A stretch of 64,000 bases of DNA from CAZNHL01 sp964572965 (GTDB taxonomy: Bacteria > Bacteroidota > Bacteroidia > Cytophagales > UBA9547), in NCBI GenBank assembly GCA_964572965.1, contig CAZNHL010000001.1, forward strand, positions 62,001 through 126,000, read 5' to 3'. The translations under genes were made by a program, and so were the position numbers. Positions 26,168 to 34,909 of this stretch are shown here, piece after piece. Every line of letters starts with the position of its first letter. Position 1 is the stretch's first letter. The notes beneath the pieces were generated by a model. It worked only from the letters and a program-made list of their open reading frames with translations. It was not told the DNA's origin and ran no database searches.

Positions 26168-28690
26168 CTAATCCATGTTCATGAATTCCTCCGGGTTCAG
26201 CTCAACAGGCTTTTTAGGATCTGTTCTGGCAGGATCAGGATCTTTCTTAAAAATCTGTTTAAATTCTTCCTTCTCCTTCTTCCAACCTTCTTTAATATTT
26301 TGCTTTGCGGTAGCCTTATCATAAGCAATTTTAAGGTCATCAGAAGTGCCGCTAACAGTTAATAACAAACTTACCCCTCCTTTTCCGTCACTCTCAATAA
26401 CTCCGAAACGTTCGTCCTTATCCCTCTTTTTAGGGTTTTTAAGTGAAACTTTCACTTTGTAAGCCATCTTATTATCAAAAGTGTGTGTCCCCATAATTGA
26501 AACGGTATTCACATTTGACTTTATCTCCATTTCAGGAATAATGACTGTTTGGTCCTGTATATGGAAATTGTTCTTTAATTCTGAGAAACGAATATCGGCC
26601 AATTCATCTTCATCAATAAATTTCGAGAGTTTTTGCATGGGTTCGAAATTCTTCAATCTCCCGTTTTTGATGGTTACATTGATATCAGAAACAACTGAAG
26701 GCAGATTAATTTCCATCTTTTCATTAAGGGTCAGCTTAAGAGAAATCTCCGTCACCAGTTGTCCCTGCAGGTTTTTATCTGTAATGAATTTTTGTCCAAA
26801 ATTTTCAAACAAAAACAAGGCACTATCAATATGAATACCATTCATATTGATTTTTGTATCAATATTGATCTTTTTAAGATTTGTCGCATCCAGACTACCG
26901 GCAATTTTAAAACTGCCCCCTGCAACATTAGATGATAAGCCTTTGCTGGTAATTTTTGTACGATCCTGTGCTACATGCCCTTTCAATTGTCTCAAATCAA
27001 ACCTTCTGAACAAAAGTCTGTCAACCTTACAATTTAAGTCACAATCAAGCCTTTCCGGTAAAGCAAAAGTACTGGTCTGATCTTTGTTTTCTTTTTCCGG
27101 GTCAATATTGAGAAGTTCATTCAAATCTGTAAAATTTGAAGCATATTTGGCTTGTACATGCAACTTTTCATCAGGGAATAAGAAAAACGAAACTACATTA
27201 GTGAACAGACCTTCCAAACGAGCATCTGTATTACCCAGTTGCCCGCTTAGTTCAACCACATTCACATCGTTATTATTAAACTGAAACTCCAAACGTCCAC
27301 TCTGTAAGGGTTGCTTATACTTCTGAAGTTTAAGAAAAAGGTTCTCACACTTCATGTCTCCATCAACAATGATTTTGTTTTTCTTCTTAGGGTCTTTGAG
27401 GTCTTCCAAACGGCCAGCAAAGTCCAACATCAGATGCAATTGACCTTTTGCCTTTTCAATGTCCTTATTTGGGAAAAGGCGCACCAGACTTGCCAGATCA
27501 ATCTCTCCAGAGAAGTCTGCCTTCACAAAAGGGTCTTTAAAATTGGTCATCAGGAAATTACCTGAAAACTTCTTATTCTCAAGTAAACCGGAAACATTTC
27601 TTAGCTCTAGCTCAGGAACACCTGTTTTTGCACCATTATTGAAACTTCCCGTCAAGACTACTTCGTCTAAACTTTCTTTTGTTTCGGGATGATAAAAAGT
27701 AGCCTGTTCACAACCAAAACTCACTTTTATTTCAGGAGACTCTTTTTCAGAAATCTGACCGTCAACTACGGCATTAAAATAAACATTGCCCTTGCTATGA
27801 TACTTACTCAGATCATCATAAAGATCTTTTGGCAAGAAAGAAAGCAGTAATTGTACCGTTGAGTTTTTGCCGGAAACAAACAAATGAATAAAGTCTTTCT
27901 TACCGTCATATTTCCCCGAAAGCTCAAAGTTTGCCTGCTGAAGACCAAGTGCCGAAGGCTGAATAACAAATAAGCGCGTACTCTTCTGATAACTCAATTC
28001 ACTTTTTATATCAATCAGTTTATCTGTAAAATAACGCTTGCCTCCTATTTGCACCTGATTAACCAGGTAACGACCTTTCAGTGAAATATTCATCAGGTCG
28101 TCCAGATAACGGAATTTTGCAAAAGAATGGTCCGTATGGATCGCGATATCCTGTTCCTTGATCGCATTAATGTAACGTACACTTACATCATCCATCAAAA
28201 TATCTTTCAGGTCGAAAGTAATAGGAGGTACTTCTTCCGTTGATGTTGACTTCTTAAAAATGTCATAATTATTTAACCCGGCTTTATTAACGGCCAGATT
28301 ACACCTTCCCATTCTTACTTTAATTTCTTTTACATCGTAACGCCCTTCCCATATATCCCACACATTAAAACTGAAATAAACGTCTTTTGCTTTCAACATT
28401 TTCAGTGAATCTCCCGGCAATGTCCCTTCAATTTCTATATTATGTAAACTAATACTAGCCTGCGGGAAATTGGTCCAGACAGAAAAATCTATTTTATCTA
28501 CCTTGACAGGAGTGTTCAAATATCTGTTTGCCTCATCCACAAAAGCCTGAATAATACGGTCTTTATAGAACCACGTAAACGCCCCTAAACCACCAGCAAA
28601 AATGGTGATTATCAGGAAGGTGTACAGAAGGGAGCGAAATATAAAACGTCGTAGATTCAATAGGAATAGGGTTTTTACTCTATGTTTCAA
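26168..28690 (-). CDS. AsmA-like membrane-anchored protein
   Basis: This 840-residue protein has a basic N-terminus, one membrane anchor (about 17-40) and a periplasmic beta-rich body. RYLNTPVKVDKIDFSVWTNFP near residue 60 is the typical AsmA N-terminal motif, and the C-terminal AsmA_2-like region (about 660-790) ends with a charged tail rich in Lys/Asp. Such proteins are thought to bridge the membranes for lipid transport. It shares architecture with the 15471-18491 product but little obvious sequence. It ends 33 bp before nuoA starts, so nuoA may lie downstream in the same transcript. Confidence 0.86.
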   Translation of the reverse strand: MKHRVKTLFLLNLRRFIFRSLLYTFLIITIFAGGLGAFTWFYKDRIIQAFVDEANRYLNTPVKVDKIDFSVWTNFPQASISLHNIEIEGTLPGDSLKMLKAKDVYFSFNVWDIWEGRYDVKEIKVRMGRCNLAVNKAGLNNYDIFKKSTSTEEVPPITFDLKDILMDDVSVRYINAIKEQDIAIHTDHSFAKFRYLDDLMNISLKGRYLVNQVQIGGKRYFTDKLIDIKSELSYQKSTRLFVIQPSALGLQQANFELSGKYDGKKDFIHLFVSGKNSTVQLLLSFLPKDLYDDLSKYHSKGNVYFNAVVDGQISEKESPEIKVSFGCEQATFYHPETKESLDEVVLTGSFNNGAKTGVPELELRNVSGLLENKKFSGNFLMTNFKDPFVKADFSGEIDLASLVRLFPNKDIEKAKGQLHLMLDFAGRLEDLKDPKKKNKIIVDGDMKCENLFLKLQKYKQPLQSGRLEFQFNNNDVNVVELSGQLGNTDARLEGLFTNVVSFFLFPDEKLHVQAKYASNFTDLNELLNIDPEKENKDQTSTFALPERLDCDLNCKVDRLLFRRFDLRQLKGHVAQDRTKITSKGLSSNVAGGSFKIAGSLDATNLKKINIDTKINMNGIHIDSALFLFENFGQKFITDKNLQGQLVTEISLKLTLNEKMEINLPSVVSDINVTIKNGRLKNFEPMQKLSKFIDEDELADIRFSELKNNFHIQDQTVIIPEMEIKSNVNTVSIMGTHTFDNKMAYKVKVSLKNPKKRDKDERFGVIESDGKGGVSLLLTVSGTSDDLKIAYDKATAKQNIKEGWKKEKEEFKQIFKKDPDPARTDPKKPVELNPEEFMNMD

Positions 28691-28744
28691 AGTTCATTCT
28701 AAAATCAGGGAATAAAAAATATTTAGAAATTTTTTACCGAAGTG

Positions 28745-28775
28745 TTTGCAGTTTCCAAAATTTTCCCCACCTTTG
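28745..28775 (+). promoter_or_regulatory. Promoter of tRNA-Val (TTTG-N19-CAccTTTG)
   Basis: TTTG at 28745-28748 is separated by exactly 19 bp from CACCTTTG at 28768-28775, one base off the TAnnTTTG consensus. The predicted start near 28782 leaves a leader of about 80 nt before the tRNA, containing a small hairpin (ACAAC...GTTGT). Confidence 0.6.
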
Positions 28776-28864
28776 CATCACCAAAACGGAAAACAACAAC
28801 GAAAGTTGTTTAAACCGGAAAGGAGATTCTGAAACGACAGAATTTAACAAATACAAAAAGCTCT

Positions 28865-28939
28865 GGGAGATTAGCTCAGCTGGTTCAGAGCACCTGCCTT
28901 ACAAGCAGGGGGTCACTGGTTCGAACCCAGTATCTCCCA
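28865..28939 (+). tRNA. tRNA-Val (UAC)
   Basis: The 75-nt sequence folds into a full cloverleaf: acceptor GGGAGAT/ATCTCCC, D-stem GCTC/GAGC, anticodon stem CCTGC/GCAGG around loop CTTACAA (anticodon TAC), T-stem ACTGG/CCAGT around TTCGAAC, and discriminator A. The 3' CCA is not encoded; the genome shows ACA there. Confidence 0.97.
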
Positions 28940-28940
28940 C

Positions 28941-28976
28941 AAACCCTTCAGATATTCTGAGGGGTTTTTCTTTTTT
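28941..28976 (+). terminator. Terminator of tRNA-Val
   Basis: AAACCCTTCAG pairs with CTGAGGGGTTT (one T-G wobble), followed by TTTTCTTTTTT immediately after the tRNA. Confidence 0.88.
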
Positions 28977-29052
28977 ATAGCCCATGGTTTAAAGCGTGGG
29001 CTATAATAAAATAGTCGTTTGAGAAAGGAGTATTTTCTATACATTTGAGTGT

Positions 29053-29502
29053 ATGAAAGCTTTTTCTTCTAAAATTCTATTTTCCTTTTTTCTCTTCTTG
29101 ATAACGACAATATCTGCCAATGCCCAAACAAGATTCTATTTTGTAGCAGTTCATTGCACGAGCAAAGCCAACACTGATACTACTGACATTTGCAAAGAGT
29201 CATTTTATACTTCGGTATTTTCAACTCCACGCCCTGGAATGGAATATCAAATTCGTAAACAGATAGCCCAGTCCTTTGAGTCAACGTATCGGAAAATAGC
29301 TAAAAAGTGTAACTGTAATAGTATACTTCCTGAAGTACATGGGCCTTATTCATCCATAAATGGAGCCCGATATGAAATGGACAGACTTGTATCCGCTTAT
29401 CAATACCTTGCCCGACTACATTTTTTTGACTTCTTCTTCATTCCTGACAAACCTAATCTGGATGATGATCAAAACTACTTTCTATTTCCCCAATTCAGAT
29501 AA
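29053..29502 (+). CDS. Hypothetical secreted protein, 149 aa
   Basis: I do not recognise this protein. A signal peptide ends ISANAQ. The mature part has four Cys residues (HCTSK, DICKES, KCNCN), the last two in KKCNCNSILPEVHGPYSS, and a Phe-rich end HFFDFFFIPDKPN. The cysteines suggest disulfides in the periplasm or outside. It follows the tRNA terminator and converges with the T9SS-tail gene. Confidence 0.65.
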   Translation: MKAFSSKILFSFFLFLITTISANAQTRFYFVAVHCTSKANTDTTDICKESFYTSVFSTPRPGMEYQIRKQIAQSFESTYRKIAKKCNCNSILPEVHGPYSSINGARYEMDRLVSAYQYLARLHFFDFFFIPDKPNLDDDQNYFLFPQFR

Positions 29503-29518
29503 TTATAATTGATTAAGG

Positions 29519-30454
29519 CTACCCAAAGTCAAAAAATGTAATAAAATACAGGCCATTTGCTAAGCCCTGGCAATTGATTTCTTCTGTAGCTGTCTCCGAC
29601 ATCAGGTCTCCTGCCAAAACAGTTTCCCCTGCCATATTTGTAATATAATATTTACCGGCTGCCAAAGCACCCTCTCCGAGATTAACATTCAACACTTCCT
29701 TAACCGGGTTATTATAAGTAATAGCATCTGAGAAAGTCTGATCACTCACTGTTGTTGTTACTCCTGTAAGTGAATTTAAATAACCAACCAAAGGAGATAC
29801 AAAGAAATTATCCCCAACCAGATACTGGAACAAAATTGCACCATTATCAGCATTATACCAGAAGTAAACAGGAAATGAATACAAGACTTCTGAAACATCA
29901 GCTCTTACAAGTAGCGCTTTGGAATAAGTAGCACCACCCGGTAACTTCAAAGTGCCATAGCCTATGCATGTAATATCGTATTCTCCTCCAAAAGAAGAAC
30001 CACTGTTTGCCCAAGTGTCTTTATTTGACGCACCATATGTTAAGGGGAAAATATATTCAACCTGTGGGTCAGAGTATATATTAGCAGTGCTATTCCTATA
30101 TGACCCAACACGCTCCATTTTTGATGAAGTAAGTGAAAAATACCTGTAGGCCGTAGAATTTCCACTTTCCTGATATCCATAATTGGCTGTAGGAAATGTT
30201 GAAGCATAGGGTGTATTAGCAGGATTAACAATCTTTACATTAAGTTCACCAAGTGTAGGATCTGCTGCAAGATTACTGAAATCCCAGGTTACATTTTCTC
30301 CTTTTGTAGTGTCAATAGTAGTATACTGGCTAACATACTTCGTATTCATAACAGAACCAAATGGTAGCATCTTATCACTTGTAAGACTAGGTTTTTGGGC
30401 AAATGCTGTAACTGTAAGCAGCAATGCAAAAGCTGAGTAAAAAGTTTTTCTCAT
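29519..30454 (-). CDS. Secreted protein with short T9SS-type C-terminal domain
   Basis: The ATG at 30454 is chosen because it opens a signal peptide ending VTAFAQ; the frame stays open upstream without coding features. The 311-residue product has an unrecognised beta-rich body and, from about residue 235, a type IX sorting-domain pattern: NNPVKEVLNVNL, GKYYITNMAGETVLAGDL and GLANGLYFITFF. Such domains direct cargo through the T9SS to the surface. The domain stops at FFDFG, without the last basic strand normally present, so the signal may be damaged or minimal. Confidence 0.78.
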   Translation of the reverse strand: MRKTFYSAFALLLTVTAFAQKPSLTSDKMLPFGSVMNTKYVSQYTTIDTTKGENVTWDFSNLAADPTLGELNVKIVNPANTPYASTFPTANYGYQESGNSTAYRYFSLTSSKMERVGSYRNSTANIYSDPQVEYIFPLTYGASNKDTWANSGSSFGGEYDITCIGYGTLKLPGGATYSKALLVRADVSEVLYSFPVYFWYNADNGAILFQYLVGDNFFVSPLVGYLNSLTGVTTTVSDQTFSDAITYNNPVKEVLNVNLGEGALAAGKYYITNMAGETVLAGDLMSETATEEINCQGLANGLYFITFFDFG

Positions 30455-30553
30455 AGTAAATTGTATGTTTAACAGACAAATATAGTAAACACCGTTAATT
30501 AAGAGAACCACTTTCAATTCCTCTTTGTTCTAATGCGGACAAAGAATTTTTGG

Positions 30554-31573
30554 ATGAAAAATAATATCAGATTAAGCGTATTAGATCAGTCACCTGTGAA
30601 AAGAGGTGGTACAGCAAGACAAGCTATATTAGAAACAACAGAACTCGCCCGTCTGACTGATAAGTTAGGTTATACACGCTTCTGGGTTTCTGAACACCAT
30701 AATATTACAAGCCTTGCAGGATCAACTCCGGAAGTGTTGATTGCCCATTTAGCAGGCGAAACACAGCACATGCGTATTGGTTCAGGAGGCATTATGCTTC
30801 CTAATCACAGTGCTTTAAAAGTTGCTGAAAACTTCCGTATGTTAGAGACTCTTTTTCCGGGACGGATAGATTTAGGAATGGGCCGTGCACCAGGAGGGGA
30901 TAGAATCACTTCTTCTCTTTTAAATCCTACCAACAAATTCAGTGAGAGAGATTTTATAGAACAGTTGACCGATCTGCAAAATTTTTTGAATGATACGCCT
31001 GATCTGGGATCAGTAATGGCTAAAATAAAAGCCATTCCTATTGCAGAAACAGTACCTCATTTATGGTTATTAACTTCCAGCGGGCATAGCGGAATTATTG
31101 CAGCGCATTTTGGTATGGCACTTTCATTTGCACATTTCATTAACCCGATTGGTGGCCCGGAAACTATGCAAATGTATTATCAGCAATTTAAACCGTCGGA
31201 GCAATTTCCTGAAGCTCAAGGAAGTGTTGGTGTATTTGTACTATGTGCAGAAACTGAAGAAAAGGCATTGGAACTGCAAATAGCCATGGACTGGCGCATG
31301 CTCAATATTGAAAAGGGTTTACATGAAGGGCTTCCCTCTCTGGAAGAATTAAAAGCAATCAGGTACTCAATTCCTGAATTAGAGCGCATTACATTTAACC
31401 GTCAAAGAATGATTTTTGGAACGCCGGAGTCGGTGAAGCAACAAATAGAGGTTCTGGCCGGGAAATACAATGTAGACGAAGTTGTAGTAGCTACTATCAC
31501 CAATGAATTTGAAGACAGAAAGAAGTCTTATGAATTATTGGCTAAAGCTTTTAATTTATCTGTTTCAAACTAA
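30554..31573 (+). CDS. LLM-class flavin-dependent oxidoreductase (luciferase-like)
   Basis: This 339-residue TIM-barrel enzyme resembles luciferase-like monooxygenases of the TIGR03558 type. Blocks include LSVLDQSPVKRGG at the start, GYTRFWVSEHHN, RIGSGGIMLPNHS and RIDLGMGRAPGGD, all conserved in that subfamily. ATG 30554 (MKNNIRLSVLDQ) is preferred over the upstream ATG 30533. The substrate is unknown; such enzymes use FMNH2 and oxygen. Its stop overlaps the stop of the convergent FUSC-like gene by 4 bp. Confidence 0.88.
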   Translation: MKNNIRLSVLDQSPVKRGGTARQAILETTELARLTDKLGYTRFWVSEHHNITSLAGSTPEVLIAHLAGETQHMRIGSGGIMLPNHSALKVAENFRMLETLFPGRIDLGMGRAPGGDRITSSLLNPTNKFSERDFIEQLTDLQNFLNDTPDLGSVMAKIKAIPIAETVPHLWLLTSSGHSGIIAAHFGMALSFAHFINPIGGPETMQMYYQQFKPSEQFPEAQGSVGVFVLCAETEEKALELQIAMDWRMLNIEKGLHEGLPSLEELKAIRYSIPELERITFNRQRMIFGTPESVKQQIEVLAGKYNVDEVVVATITNEFEDRKKSYELLAKAFNLSVSN

Positions 31574-32112
31574 GGACTTGGATTGTCATCAGGAAAGATA
31601 CCTTTGTCTTTCCAGTGCTTTAATTTCATGAAAATATAGCCAAGACTATAAGCAACAACACTACCGAATAATATTTCCAGACTACGGTCAAGAGCAATGC
31701 CCATTGCATCTTTCCAGGTAGAGTGTTCCACAATTGACGGCAGCATGAGAATAACGACAGTAGTTGGTGCCAGTTTCCAACTTACCGGATAGCTTTTGAA
31801 TGATGTACCTATAATTACCGACAAGGTGATTGCACACATCATTCCTAAAATATTAATCAGGCCAACATACATAAAGGTCAAACCTAAAATACCACCCATA
31901 ATGGTATTGACTATTCTTGAAAGGGTTGCTGTCCTTACACTCTCAAAATCCGGTTCTGTAATTACTATTACCGAAATCATTGCCCATATCTTTTTGGAGT
32001 CTTCAATATGAGGAAGTGAAAACCATACAATCAATAGCCCAAGTATGATTCGTGATGAATAGATTAAAGAGTCATTGTTAAAAGTAAAGTGCTTACGCAT
32101 AGAAGTCCACAT
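31570..32112 (-). CDS. FUSC-like small integral membrane protein
   Basis: This 180-residue protein has five or so hydrophobic segments and matches the FUSC (fusaric acid resistance/aromatic acid exporter) membrane domain: KKIWAMISVIVITEPDFESVR and a repeated G-rich helix IVNTIMGGILGLTF. At 180 residues it is only the membrane half of classical FUSC transporters, which are over 600 residues, but short members are known. Role in efflux is inferred from the family only. An internal ATG at 32100 is an alternative start. Confidence 0.78.
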   Translation of the reverse strand: MWTSMRKHFTFNNDSLIYSSRIILGLLIVWFSLPHIEDSKKIWAMISVIVITEPDFESVRTATLSRIVNTIMGGILGLTFMYVGLINILGMMCAITLSVIIGTSFKSYPVSWKLAPTTVVILMLPSIVEHSTWKDAMGIALDRSLEILFGSVVAYSLGYIFMKLKHWKDKGIFPDDNPSP

Positions 32113-32159
32113 TCTGTATTTATACCTTTAAACGTAAGCAACACACATCATGCCGAAAT

Positions 32160-32663
32160 TTATACACTTCTTGCTGAATTTCTCAAAGCAGCAATTCTCT
32201 CCTCAAAAGTGTGCTCAGCAACTGGCATATTGACTCCTTCAAAAAGATCGATTAAAGCCTTACTATGAACTTCGGTTTTATTCGTCTTCATATTAAAGTG
32301 CGTAAACTGTGACCACAAAACAGCTTTAAGAGACTTTTTATGTTCATCATACATTCTGATCTCAACAGAAATACTTTTCTCGCCAAGTCTGATAAGCTGG
32401 CTTTGAATTGTCACACGCTCCATAATATGAGCCGGTCTGAAATAGGCAATCTGATTCTGGGTCACAAACCAGATCAACCCATTTTCTTTAGCAAAAGCGA
32501 AAATGTCTAAGCCATAGTATTCTCTTATATGATCTTCACGGGCATTGATCATATAGTTAATATAACTCGCATTATTGAGATGCTGATTAGGGTCGCAATC
32601 CTGAAACCTGATCAAAACTGTATTTTCGGGTAATTTCTCTCCTGAATTTGTCATATTGAACAT
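32160..32663 (-). CDS. Acyl-CoA thioesterase-like hotdog protein
   Basis: This protein of about 167 residues matches the 4HBT thioesterase (hotdog fold) family, with VLIRFQDCDPNQHLNNASYINY carrying the catalytic-region Asp and the conserved HLNN motif. It probably hydrolyses acyl-CoA thioesters. Starts at 32684, 32663 and 32654 are all possible; the last two sit closest to the conserved motif. It is divergent from a TetR regulator and its upstream region contains that regulator's two palindromes, so it is probably co-regulated. Confidence 0.85.
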   Translation of the reverse strand: MFNMTNSGEKLPENTVLIRFQDCDPNQHLNNASYINYMINAREDHIREYYGLDIFAFAKENGLIWFVTQNQIAYFRPAHIMERVTIQSQLIRLGEKSISVEIRMYDEHKKSLKAVLWSQFTHFNMKTNKTEVHSKALIDLFEGVNMPVAEHTFEERIAALRNSARSV

Positions 32664-32698
32664 ATAATCAATTTGTTGATGCAATATATAAACGTTTT

Positions 32699-32744
32699 AT
32701 ACCAATCGGTATATTTTTAATTTGTTTTTTATACCAAATGGTAT
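32699..32744. promoter_or_regulatory. Paired TetR operators ATACC-N4-GGTAT
   Basis: Two palindromes, ATACCAATCGGTAT (32699-32712) and ATACCAAATGGTAT (32731-32744), share the arms ATACC/GGTAT and lie 32 bp apart centre to centre, about three helical turns. The second sits between the -33 and -7 boxes of the tetR promoter. This fits autorepression by the adjacent TetR protein. Confidence 0.85.
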
Positions 32745-32751
32745 ATTTTTG
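32721..32751 (+). promoter_or_regulatory. Promoter of the tetR-like gene (TTTG-N19-TATTTTTG)
   Basis: TTTG (32721-32724) and TATTTTTG (32744-32751) are separated by exactly 19 bp, the full Bacteroidota consensus. The spacer holds the second operator. The start of transcription would lie about 13 nt before the ATG at 32770. Confidence 0.85.
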
Positions 32752-32769
32752 CAAAATACTTGTCTTAGA

Positions 32770-33363
32770 ATGTCTAAAGCCCTAAAAACCAAACAATTCA
32801 TTATTGAAAAAACTGCTCCGGTCTTTAATCAGAAAGGTTTTGCAGGAACGTCACTTTCTGATCTTACAGCAGCTACCGGTTTAACCAAAGGTGCTATTTA
32901 TGGAAACTTTGAAAACAAAGATGAAATAGCGATTGCCGCATTCGACCATAATGTTGCCATATTGATTCAGGGTATCAGAGAGAAACAGGAAACAAAAAAA
33001 GATACAGTAGGAAAATTGCTGGCTTATGTGGAATTCTACAGAACAGCTTTTGAAAACGAAGCGCTTCTGATGGGCTGCCCTCTGGTCAACATGGCCACCG
33101 AAGCTGATGATACACATCCTATTCTCAGGGAAAAAGTAAAAGCTGTTTTCCAGATGTGGCAAAAAAGTGTTGAAAAGCTAGTACAGCAAGGAATTGACGA
33201 GTGGAAAATCCGTAGAAACATAAACCCACACGCATTCTCTTGTGTAATGATTTCGATGATTCAGGGTGGGATGACTATTTCAAAAGCGACAGGTGATCAT
33301 TCATTTCTGAATAGTTCACTTGATAGACTGGAAACCTGGATACGGACGGAAGTGCTACTGTAA
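32770..33363 (+). CDS. TetR/AcrR family transcriptional regulator
   Basis: This 197-residue protein has the TetR N-terminal helix-turn-helix (about 8-55): IIEKTAPVFNQKGFAGTSLS, then LTKGAIYGNFENKDEI, and a helical ligand-binding domain with CPLVNMATEADDTHP. The upstream ATG at 32722 would put the start inside the promoter, so ATG 32770 is used. Two palindromic operators lie directly upstream, shared with the divergent thioesterase gene. The ligand may be an acyl-CoA or a toxic compound; nothing in the sequence decides this. Confidence 0.92.
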   Translation: MSKALKTKQFIIEKTAPVFNQKGFAGTSLSDLTAATGLTKGAIYGNFENKDEIAIAAFDHNVAILIQGIREKQETKKDTVGKLLAYVEFYRTAFENEALLMGCPLVNMATEADDTHPILREKVKAVFQMWQKSVEKLVQQGIDEWKIRRNINPHAFSCVMISMIQGGMTISKATGDHSFLNSSLDRLETWIRTEVLL

Positions 33364-33425
33364 TTCTGGTATTGACGGATTTAGATTACTTTGTCTTTTT
33401 ACCTTGCCGGCCCAATCAGATAAGA

Positions 33426-34385
33426 CTATTCAATTTTAAGCCAGATAACATCTGTCCGCTGTTTGGGTAGTTTTGTCAACTTATCATAGTTCCAGTTAGC
33501 ATTGTTATCAGAAATGATGAAGATTGTTTTCTTTGCATCCAGATCAGGGCCAAAACACATGCCTTCATAATTGTCAGTATCAGGCACAAAGCCTTTCAAC
33601 ACAAGTGAGTCTGCTATAAAGGCTGGTTGAAGCCCCTTCTTCTTTGTATTTACATTAAACCAAAATATCCGGACAGACACACGGCGGATATCTTTGTCAT
33701 AAGCTCTTTCCATTACAAGCATGGAATCCGCATTGTATAGTAAGATTTCAGTAACTCCATTATCTGCCTTTGCAGCACTCGTCAATCCGCTATCCATTGG
33801 ATACTCTAGTGACTCTTGGGCCTTTGCAGAAGAGTTTGGGATAGCATAACTCTCCAAAATCACTTTTCCTTTAAACTCTCCTGTGTCATAAGGTCTTTCG
33901 TTGACTACCCATAAAGACTTACCATCATGTGACAGGCTCATGCTTTCAATGCCGCTATTGTGCCGCATATTATGATAATGTGCGGCAAGGACCTCTCCCT
34001 TGAAATTCAACACTTTACTATTTAAATCTGCAGTCAGCACTTGGGCCTTTACCTTGCCATTTGGCATGTCCTCTTCCTGGGCTACCAATAGTTTTTTATT
34101 ATTGTCAAAAAGACGTACAGATTCAAAACTGCTCTTAACAGACACATTGGTCATAACAGAATCAACAACAGCCATTACCTTTGTTGACCTGTCGAAAGAA
34201 GCTATGTATATTTTGTTCTGGTAATCGCTAACCAGGTAATAGAGAGAGTCATTCTTTTTATCTATGCCGGAAATACAGCAAGGGAATTGACGCTGCTCAA
34301 TTTTGGCAATGGCATGCATGCTTTTTTGTGCATGCACAGCCATAAACATTAAACTCAAACCAATCAGTAACAACAGCTTTTTCAT
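33426..34385 (-). CDS. Secreted phytase-like (esterase-like) beta-propeller protein
   Basis: This 319-residue protein has a signal peptide ending MAVHAQ. The mature part matches the 'esterase-like activity of phytase' family (Phytase-like domain), whose marks are HNSGIESMSLSHDGKSLWVVNE and DNYEGMCFGPDLDAKKTIF. Such proteins are periplasmic or secreted propellers of uncertain substrate. It has two adjacent Cys residues, QFPCCISG, near the N-terminus. It lies alone on the minus strand between the tetR-like gene and the DoxX gene. Confidence 0.8.
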   Translation of the reverse strand: MKKLLLLIGLSLMFMAVHAQKSMHAIAKIEQRQFPCCISGIDKKNDSLYYLVSDYQNKIYIASFDRSTKVMAVVDSVMTNVSVKSSFESVRLFDNNKKLLVAQEEDMPNGKVKAQVLTADLNSKVLNFKGEVLAAHYHNMRHNSGIESMSLSHDGKSLWVVNERPYDTGEFKGKVILESYAIPNSSAKAQESLEYPMDSGLTSAAKADNGVTEILLYNADSMLVMERAYDKDIRRVSVRIFWFNVNTKKKGLQPAFIADSLVLKGFVPDTDNYEGMCFGPDLDAKKTIFIISDNNANWNYDKLTKLPKQRTDVIWLKIE

Positions 34386-34450
34386 CCGAAATTCATATCT
34401 CTATCGGATAAAGTTATTCATCTTTATAAGCATTCATAGCCACTGCAGTT

Positions 34451-34828
34451 TTATATTTTCATTATGAAATGTTTATCAGAAAACAGCAAAACCACAGAAA
34501 GGACGCACATGACCAGTGAATTGTAATAGTAATCATATTCCTGATGAGCCATATGTGCAGTAAATGCTCCCACAGCAAAAGGGAAAAGTAATAAAATCCC
34601 TGCATTCTTCAATTGTGGTTTAAACAACCCTGCAATAAGCAGAACAACCCCGAGCAGTTCTCCTACACCAATGGCAATAGTCCAGGTTTTGTTAAATCCC
34701 AATGAAGCCATATTAGCCATCATAGATTCTTTCTGAAATACTTTGAAAAGAGAGGCGTAGCCAAATACATACAAGTAATAGGCGTAGCTCAGCCAGTGCA
34801 CAAACATTTTTACTGTTTCCATCGTCAT
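34451..34828 (-). CDS. DoxX-like membrane protein (HxlR-linked)
   Basis: This protein of about 125 residues has four hydrophobic helices and the DoxX pattern: YAYYLYVFGYASLFKVF, GFNKTWTIAIGVGELLGVVLLIAGLF. DoxX-family proteins often lie beside HxlR or other redox/quinone-stress regulators. Starts at 34828 or 34822 fit best; the frame runs upstream to 34882, into the operator. It is divergent from the HxlR-type regulator with a shared palindrome between them. Confidence 0.82.
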   Translation of the reverse strand: MTMETVKMFVHWLSYAYYLYVFGYASLFKVFQKESMMANMASLGFNKTWTIAIGVGELLGVVLLIAGLFKPQLKNAGILLLFPFAVGAFTAHMAHQEYDYYYNSLVMCVLSVVLLFSDKHFIMKI

Positions 34829-34869
34829 TGTTTTTTCTGTAAATGTATTTACTAACTTGCACATAGAAC

Positions 34870-34894
34870 AGTACATACACATTTGTATGGTACT
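34870..34894. promoter_or_regulatory. Candidate HxlR operator (AGTACATACA / TGTATGGTACT)
   Basis: AGTACATACA and TGTATGGTACT form an inverted repeat with one unpaired G in the right arm, in the 81-bp gap between the divergent doxX-like and hxlR-like genes. GTAC-containing dyads are typical of HxlR-family sites such as those of YodB. An apparent TTG start of the regulator lies within it and is not used. Confidence 0.6.
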
Positions 34895-34909
34895 AACAAA
34901 AAAGTAAGC

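Noticed and set aside
31570..31573. 4-bp overlap of convergent stops as a regulatory device
   Set aside because: Similar overlaps occur several times here and are ordinary in compact genomes.
34883..34909. TTG start for the HxlR-type regulator
   Set aside because: It lies inside the predicted operator; ATG 34910 gives the normal family length.
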